54,905 nucleotides of DNA from Pseudoramibacter alactolyticus ATCC 23263 (GTDB lineage Bacteria; Bacillota; Clostridia; Eubacteriales; Eubacteriaceae), in NCBI RefSeq assembly GCF_000185505.1, contig NZ_GL622359.1, positions 252,152 through 307,056 of the forward strand, in the 5' to 3' direction. The position numbers and the translations under genes are program-made. Below the pieces are notes generated by a model, which was not told the origin of the DNA, did not search any database, and saw only the letters and a list, made by a program, of their open reading frames with translations. Within the stretch, counting starts at the first letter, position 1. Each line of letters begins with the position of its first letter. Below are positions 51,374-54,905 of this stretch, piece after piece.

Positions 51374-51402
51374 ATTATAGTGGACGGGTTTTAAAAAGTC
51401 AA
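51374..51402 (-). promoter_or_regulatory. Promoter of the amt operon
   Basis: TTGACT (51402-51397), 17 bases and TATAAT (51379-51374) on the minus strand. GTCCACTATAATTTGGAC is an imperfect palindrome covering the -10 box and could be an operator. Confidence 0.8.
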
Positions 51403-51488
51403 GCAACGTGTCTGTTCTTTTGATAATACAAAGTAAAATGTAAAATTAAAACTTTAATGCAGAACCCTGTAGGGTATAAAGTGTAAAT

Positions 51489-51518
51489 TTGACAAGTGAA
51501 GAGCCTTCTGAATTGATA
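51489..51518 (+). promoter_or_regulatory. Possible promoter of the ABC importer operon
   Basis: TTGACA (51489-51494), 18 bases and TTGATA (51513-51518). The remaining upstream region to 51639 contains the palindrome ACCCTGTAGGGT near 51465 but no recognisable Fur box or cobalamin riboswitch. Confidence 0.45.
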
Positions 51519-51639
51519 AAAAATCAGGCAATTCTTATAATTAAAGTTAAGATTCAGATTGCTTCATGCTTTCTTAAAAACAAGTGGATAAAGAAGCAAT
51601 CAACCGTAGAAATTTCTCATGTAGAAAGAAGGTTATAAA

Positions 51640-52632
51640 ATGCAGAGAATGAAAGTAAAATTGTTGTCTGTCGGATTGGCCGGCTGCGGTTTATCCAGAT
51701 CAAGTTCGACCAAAAAGGCATCCTCGAAGAATTATAAGTCGGTTACCATCACGATGAATCTGCAGCGCAGCGGGCTCGGGAAGAATTATGACCACACCTT
51801 TAAGAAGGCGCCGGCAAAGGTGGTGGCCGACGGCGATCAGATGGCGGATATCTTCTTTGATCTCGGTTTGGCCGGCAATATGGTAGGTTATACCGAAGGG
51901 GCCTGCGTGGATACCATCAAACAATATCCCGGCGAAAAGAAAGTGAAACAACTGGCAAAGCCAGGCATCAATCTGCGCTCTGTTTCTAAAGAAAAAGTGC
52001 TGGCCAGCGGCTGCGATTTTTTGGTCGGTTGGGACGATCTTTTCTCCGATAAAAACTACAGCGTGAAGTTCTGTAAAAAGAATGGCATTGTGCCTTATTT
52101 CCCCTATGTTTGCTCCGACAGTGCAACCTTTGACGATCTGTATAAGGATTATGCCGCCCTCGGCAAGATCTTCCAGGTGGAGAAGACAGCGGCCAAACGC
52201 GTCAGCAAAATGAAAAGAACGCTGGATGCCGTCCATCAGATGTTGGGCGAAGAAGCGTATAAGAAGCCAATCAGAGTTTTTGTTTATGATTCCGGCGAAG
52301 ATGCACCGTTCACGGCTTGCCAGGGGATGCCCGGCGACACATTAAAACGGGCCGGTGCCATTTCAATCTTCAGCGACATCAACAAGGGATGGGCGACGCC
52401 CTCCTGGGAACAGGTTGTCGAACGGGATCCCGATGCGATCATCATTCTCGATTACAATCATGACACCAAGAAAAAGACCAAATTCCTAAAGACCAATAAA
52501 TACACAAAGAATCTGCGCGCGGTCAAAGAAGGCAAGATTTATTCGGCCAATTGTGCTGTGATGCAAGGCTCTGCAGGCTCGGCCGATCTGGTGAAGAGCA
52601 TTGCCAAACAATTGTATCCGGATAAATTCTAA
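51640..52632 (+). CDS. ABC transporter substrate-binding lipoprotein (siderophore/corrinoid type)
   Basis: A 330-residue class III binding protein of the FecB/BtuF family. A lipobox LAGC places the lipidated cysteine near residue 16. The hydrophobic stretch before it (LLSVGLAG) is unusually short. Typical features are PAKVVADGDQMADIFFDLGL, YKDYAALGKIFQVE and ATPSWEQVVERDPDAIIILD. The likely cargo is an iron-siderophore, heme or corrinoid. AGAAGGTTATAAA precedes the ATG. A FecCD permease and ATPase follow. Confidence 0.87.
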   Translation: MQRMKVKLLSVGLAGCGLSRSSSTKKASSKNYKSVTITMNLQRSGLGKNYDHTFKKAPAKVVADGDQMADIFFDLGLAGNMVGYTEGACVDTIKQYPGEKKVKQLAKPGINLRSVSKEKVLASGCDFLVGWDDLFSDKNYSVKFCKKNGIVPYFPYVCSDSATFDDLYKDYAALGKIFQVEKTAAKRVSKMKRTLDAVHQMLGEEAYKKPIRVFVYDSGEDAPFTACQGMPGDTLKRAGAISIFSDINKGWATPSWEQVVERDPDAIIILDYNHDTKKKTKFLKTNKYTKNLRAVKEGKIYSANCAVMQGSAGSADLVKSIAKQLYPDKF

Positions 52633-52666
52633 AACGGGCCGTTTTAGCAATTAAGCATAAAAGAAC

Positions 52667-52707
52667 AAGGGGGAGAGACTTTCGGTGGAGGTCTCTCCTT
52701 CCCCTTT
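52667..52707 (+). terminator. Hairpin between binding-protein and permease genes
   Basis: AAGGGGGAGAGAC pairs with GTCTCTCCTTCCCC, followed by TTTT. AAAACGGGCCGTTTT at 52631-52645 is a smaller hairpin before it. Such an element would make more binding protein than permease. Confidence 0.65.
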
Positions 52708-52741
52708 TAGCAACCCTTTTGAAGGAAGGTAACGCCATAAG

Positions 52742-53818
52742 ATGAAAAAATTATCCGTTTTGCCCTTGCGCAGGAAGGGCGCCTACTTTGCGTTCTGCCT
52801 TGGCGCCGGTGTGCTTTTAGTGTTGGGCGTGATTCTGGCCGTATTTTGTGGATCGGTCACCGTTCCGCCGGATGTCGTTTGCCGCGTTCTGATCAATCAC
52901 ATGACCCATCAGACCATTTTTGAACCGGATTGGAACGCAGGTCTTGAAACCATTATTTGGACGATTCGCTTTCCGCGGGTGCTCATGGCCTTTATGGTGG
53001 GGTCCGGGCTTACCATCTGCGGGATCTTGATGCAGGCGCTGACCAAAAATTCTCTGGCCGATCCCTATGTGCTCGGGATTTCCTCCGGGGCTTCAGCCGG
53101 AGCGGTCGCCGTGATCATGTACGGCTGGTTTGCGTTTATGGGTCAATTCCACATTGCCCTGGGAGCCGGCATCGGCGCGTTGGTTTCGATTGCCATCGCG
53201 ATGAAGGTATCCTCAGTGAATAATAAGATCACTTCGATCCAGTTGGTGCTCGCCGGGATTGCCGTGTCCACCCTGTTTACGGCGCTGACCAATTTGATGA
53301 TCTATTACAAGCGGACGGGCGACGACAAGGTCAAAACGGCCATGTATTGGATGATGGGCTCGCTGAGCGGGGCCAATTGGAACACGGTGCTGTATGTGTT
53401 TATCGTTTCGTTGATCTGCATTGCGGTGATCGGCTTTTTCGCCGACAGCCTGGACGTGCTGATGCTCGGCGACGACACCGCGACGATGCTGGGCGTGAAT
53501 TTACGACGCATCAAGTTGTCGATCATCATTTTATGCACACTGTTGACCGGTGCCATCGTTTCTGTCAGCGGGGTCATCGGCTTTGTGGGGCTGATTATCC
53601 CGCACGTTACCCGATCGATCGTGGGACCGAAGCATGGCCGGCTGATTCCGGCGTCGATTTTGGTGGGCGGTTTGTTTGCGATCCTCTGCGATCTGATTTC
53701 CCGAGTGATTGTTTCGCCGGAGGAGCTGCCTTTGGGCGTGCTGACGGCCCTTTTCGGGGCGCCGTTCTTCCTCTTCCTGATCCGCAAGAGCCGGTCTAAG
53801 TTTGGAGGTGCCGAATGA
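52742..53818 (+). CDS. FecCD-family ABC transporter permease
   Basis: Integral membrane permease of 358 residues with about ten helices. The family patterns are RFPRVLMAFMVGSGLTICG, ADPYVLGISSGASAGAV near residue 103 and the cytoplasmic coupling segment SGVIGFVGLIIPHVTRSIVG near 280. It forms a homodimer with the ATPase below. The stop overlaps the ATPase start (ATGA), with GGAGG upstream of that start. Confidence 0.92.
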   Translation: MKKLSVLPLRRKGAYFAFCLGAGVLLVLGVILAVFCGSVTVPPDVVCRVLINHMTHQTIFEPDWNAGLETIIWTIRFPRVLMAFMVGSGLTICGILMQALTKNSLADPYVLGISSGASAGAVAVIMYGWFAFMGQFHIALGAGIGALVSIAIAMKVSSVNNKITSIQLVLAGIAVSTLFTALTNLMIYYKRTGDDKVKTAMYWMMGSLSGANWNTVLYVFIVSLICIAVIGFFADSLDVLMLGDDTATMLGVNLRRIKLSIIILCTLLTGAIVSVSGVIGFVGLIIPHVTRSIVGPKHGRLIPASILVGGLFAILCDLISRVIVSPEELPLGVLTALFGAPFFLFLIRKSRSKFGGAE

Positions 53819-54590
53819 TTCAATTAAAGGTTGAGGATCTCGGTTTTTCCATCGATCGTATCAAAATCATCGACGCGATTAGTCTGGAGGTTCAAAAAAA
53901 TGAATTTGTTGGTTTGGTCGGGCCCAACGGCTGCGGCAAATCGACCCTGCTCAAAAATATCTACCGGATTTACCAGCCGGATACGGGCAAGGTTTATCTC
54001 GACGGGGACGAAATTCAAAGGATTAAAGACAAAGCTTTTGCGAAAAAAATGTCGGTGATGGTGCAGGAAAACAACGTGGCATTCGATCTGACGGTGCTCG
54101 ACATGGTGATGCTCGGCCGCTATGCCCATAAGAAAATACTGCAGGACTCTTCAAAAGAAGATAAAGCGATCGCTGAAAAATGCATCGAAGAGGTGGGATG
54201 AAGGGCTATGAAACACGCAGCTTTTTAAGCCTTTCCGGCGGAGAAAAGCAACGTGTGCTTCTGGCACGGGCCCTTTCCCAGAAAGCGGAGCTGATCGTTC
54301 TCGACGAGCCGACCAATCATTTGGATATTAAATTTCAGTATCAGATCATGAATATTTTGAAGCGACAGGATGTTACCGTGTTCACGTCGGTGCACGATCT
54401 GAACATCGCGGCGCTGTATTGCGATCGGATCGTCGTTCTTAAAAAGGGAAAGTTGGTGACCATCGGCACGCCCGAAGAAGTGATCCGGCCGGAGATGATT
54501 CGATATCTCTACGGCATGGAGAGTGAAGTGCGCATCAATAGGATGACGGGTAGGCCGCAGATCCAGTTTCTGCCGAATTTTGACGCTTAA
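53815..54590 (+). pseudogene. FecE/BtuD-type ABC transporter ATPase, frameshifted
   Basis: Two frames together make a normal ATPase of about 258 residues. The first (53815-54201) has Walker A GPNGCGKST near residue 36 and the Q-loop VMVQENNVAFDLTV. The second has the signature LSLSGGEKQR, Walker B LIVLDEPTNHLD and the H-loop TSVHDLN. At 54193-54201 GTG GGA TGA stops the frame. One extra A, giving GGA ATG AAG, restores EVGMKGYETRS. Either a real one-base deletion or a sequencing error. If real, the importer lacks its motor unless another ATPase serves it. Confidence 0.85.
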
Positions 54591-54657
54591 AGATGCAGGA
54601 TGAAGCTGGCCGCCAAATAATAATACATATGCAGTCATAAAAAGGGCAGTGATGATA

Positions 54658-54905
54658 TGTACCCTCTTTACTGGACATCCAGTAAGGAGGGTATTTTTAT
54701 GCGATATAGTTATGCGTTCAAAAGAAAATGCGTTGAAATGTATCGTCATCAGAAGCAGTATCCAAAGACACCAAAAGGTGTCAAAGCCCAAACTTTTCAG
54801 AAGCATGTAAGAGAGTGGGTGGAACTTGAAGATTGTCATGGGCCAGAGATTTTAAAACACAAGCATGCTAACAAAGTTTGGACAGCGGACGAAAAGTTTG
54901 ATTTT
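54658..54905 (+). mobile_element. Left part of an IS3-like insertion sequence, cut by the window edge
   Basis: The inverted repeat TACCCTC/GAGGGTA with a nested ACTGGA/TCCAGT (54659-54693) folds over the AAGGAGG ribosome binding site of the transposase gene. The terminal repeats cannot be defined because the other end is outside the window. The bases 54591-54657 hold no gene. Confidence 0.65.
54699..54905 (+). CDS. Helix-turn-helix transposase protein, IS3 OrfA-like, partial
   Basis: The first 69 codons of a transposase subunit. The start MRYSYAFKRKCVEMYRH and the later REWVELEDCHGPEILKHKH match HTH proteins of IS3-type elements, where this chain precedes the integrase-core OrfB. AAGGAGG lies 9 bases before the ATG, inside the hairpin noted above. 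The 3' end is beyond 54905. Confidence 0.75.
   Translation, partial: MRYSYAFKRKCVEMYRHQKQYPKTPKGVKAQTFQKHVREWVELEDCHGPEILKHKHANKVWTADEKFDF

Noticed and set aside
51403..51639. Cobalamin riboswitch or Fur box upstream of the ABC importer
   Set aside because: No B12-box-like or Fur-like sequence was found, so the cargo cannot be assigned from regulation.

Overview
The window looks like a chromosomal segment of a low-to-mid GC Firmicute of the class Clostridia. Evidence: RecU, LuxS, a CdaA-CdaR pair, a dimeric-type glycyl-tRNA synthetase, strong AGGAGG ribosome binding sites and many sigma-A promoters with 17-base spacers. The long pyruvate carboxylase, the fermentation-type catabolic operons and the moderate GC content suggest a Eubacteriaceae-like anaerobe. 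The family assignment is inference.

Layout. 1-560: six tRNA genes (Asn, Glu, Asp, Thr, Tyr, Lys). 798-5252: glycyl-tRNA synthetase (minus), a Na/Pi cotransporter-PhoU protein and a MerR-type regulator. 5678-14892: one plus-strand operon that reads as a complete route from uracil or thymine to an acrylyl-CoA-type product. It contains PreT, PreA, dihydropyrimidinase, an N-carbamoyl-beta-alanine amidohydrolase, a class III CoA-transferase and two hot-dog proteins resembling beta-alanyl-CoA ammonia lyase. A DUF1097 membrane protein and a two-gene ThrE-like transporter are embedded in it. 14986-17919 (minus): an overlapping cluster of an aldolase-like gene with altered metal-site residues, a pseudouridine synthase, recU and luxS. 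18131-20698 (minus): DUF2207 protein and LemA. 21010-24802: aroB-aroA-aroC-chorismate mutase, then pyruvate carboxylase (24972-28409).

28.5-40.2 kb is an accessory catabolic island with lower GC by eye and visible decay. It encodes an SDR, a free-standing lipoyl protein, an E2 core without lipoyl or E3-binding domains, E1 alpha and beta, a CoA-transferase, a frameshifted dihydrolipoamide dehydrogenase, an MBL-fold protein, lipoate-protein ligase and an iron alcohol dehydrogenase. The set fits cleavage of acetoin or a related 2-keto compound. Remnants of an enoyl-CoA hydratase, a zinc alcohol dehydrogenase, a 5'-truncated LuxR regulator and an IS200-like element lie in or beside it. At 39892-40138 the minus strand carries a promoter, a folded about 245-nt region and a terminator, which I read as a non-coding RNA of unknown family.

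40.4-42.5 kb: c-di-AMP synthase CdaA and its regulator CdaR. 42.9 kb: a lone microcompartment shell protein of the PduU/EutS type. 43.4-45.5 kb: an internally deleted insertion sequence, tRNA-Thr(CGT), a broken AT-rich GIY-YIG gene and a GNAT acetyltransferase. 45.8-49.6 kb: SorC regulator divergent from a GpsA-like dehydrogenase and an FGGY kinase, probably for an unidentified polyol. 49.7-51.4 kb (minus): amt-PII operon behind a leader terminator. 51.6-54.6 kb: a metal-chelate ABC importer whose ATPase is frameshifted. 54.66 kb to the end: the start of an IS3-like element.

Four genes appear broken by indels or missing starts (lpdA, the GIY-YIG gene, the ABC ATPase and luxR). The first three are single-base shifts and could be sequencing errors, so raw reads should be checked before calling them pseudogenes.
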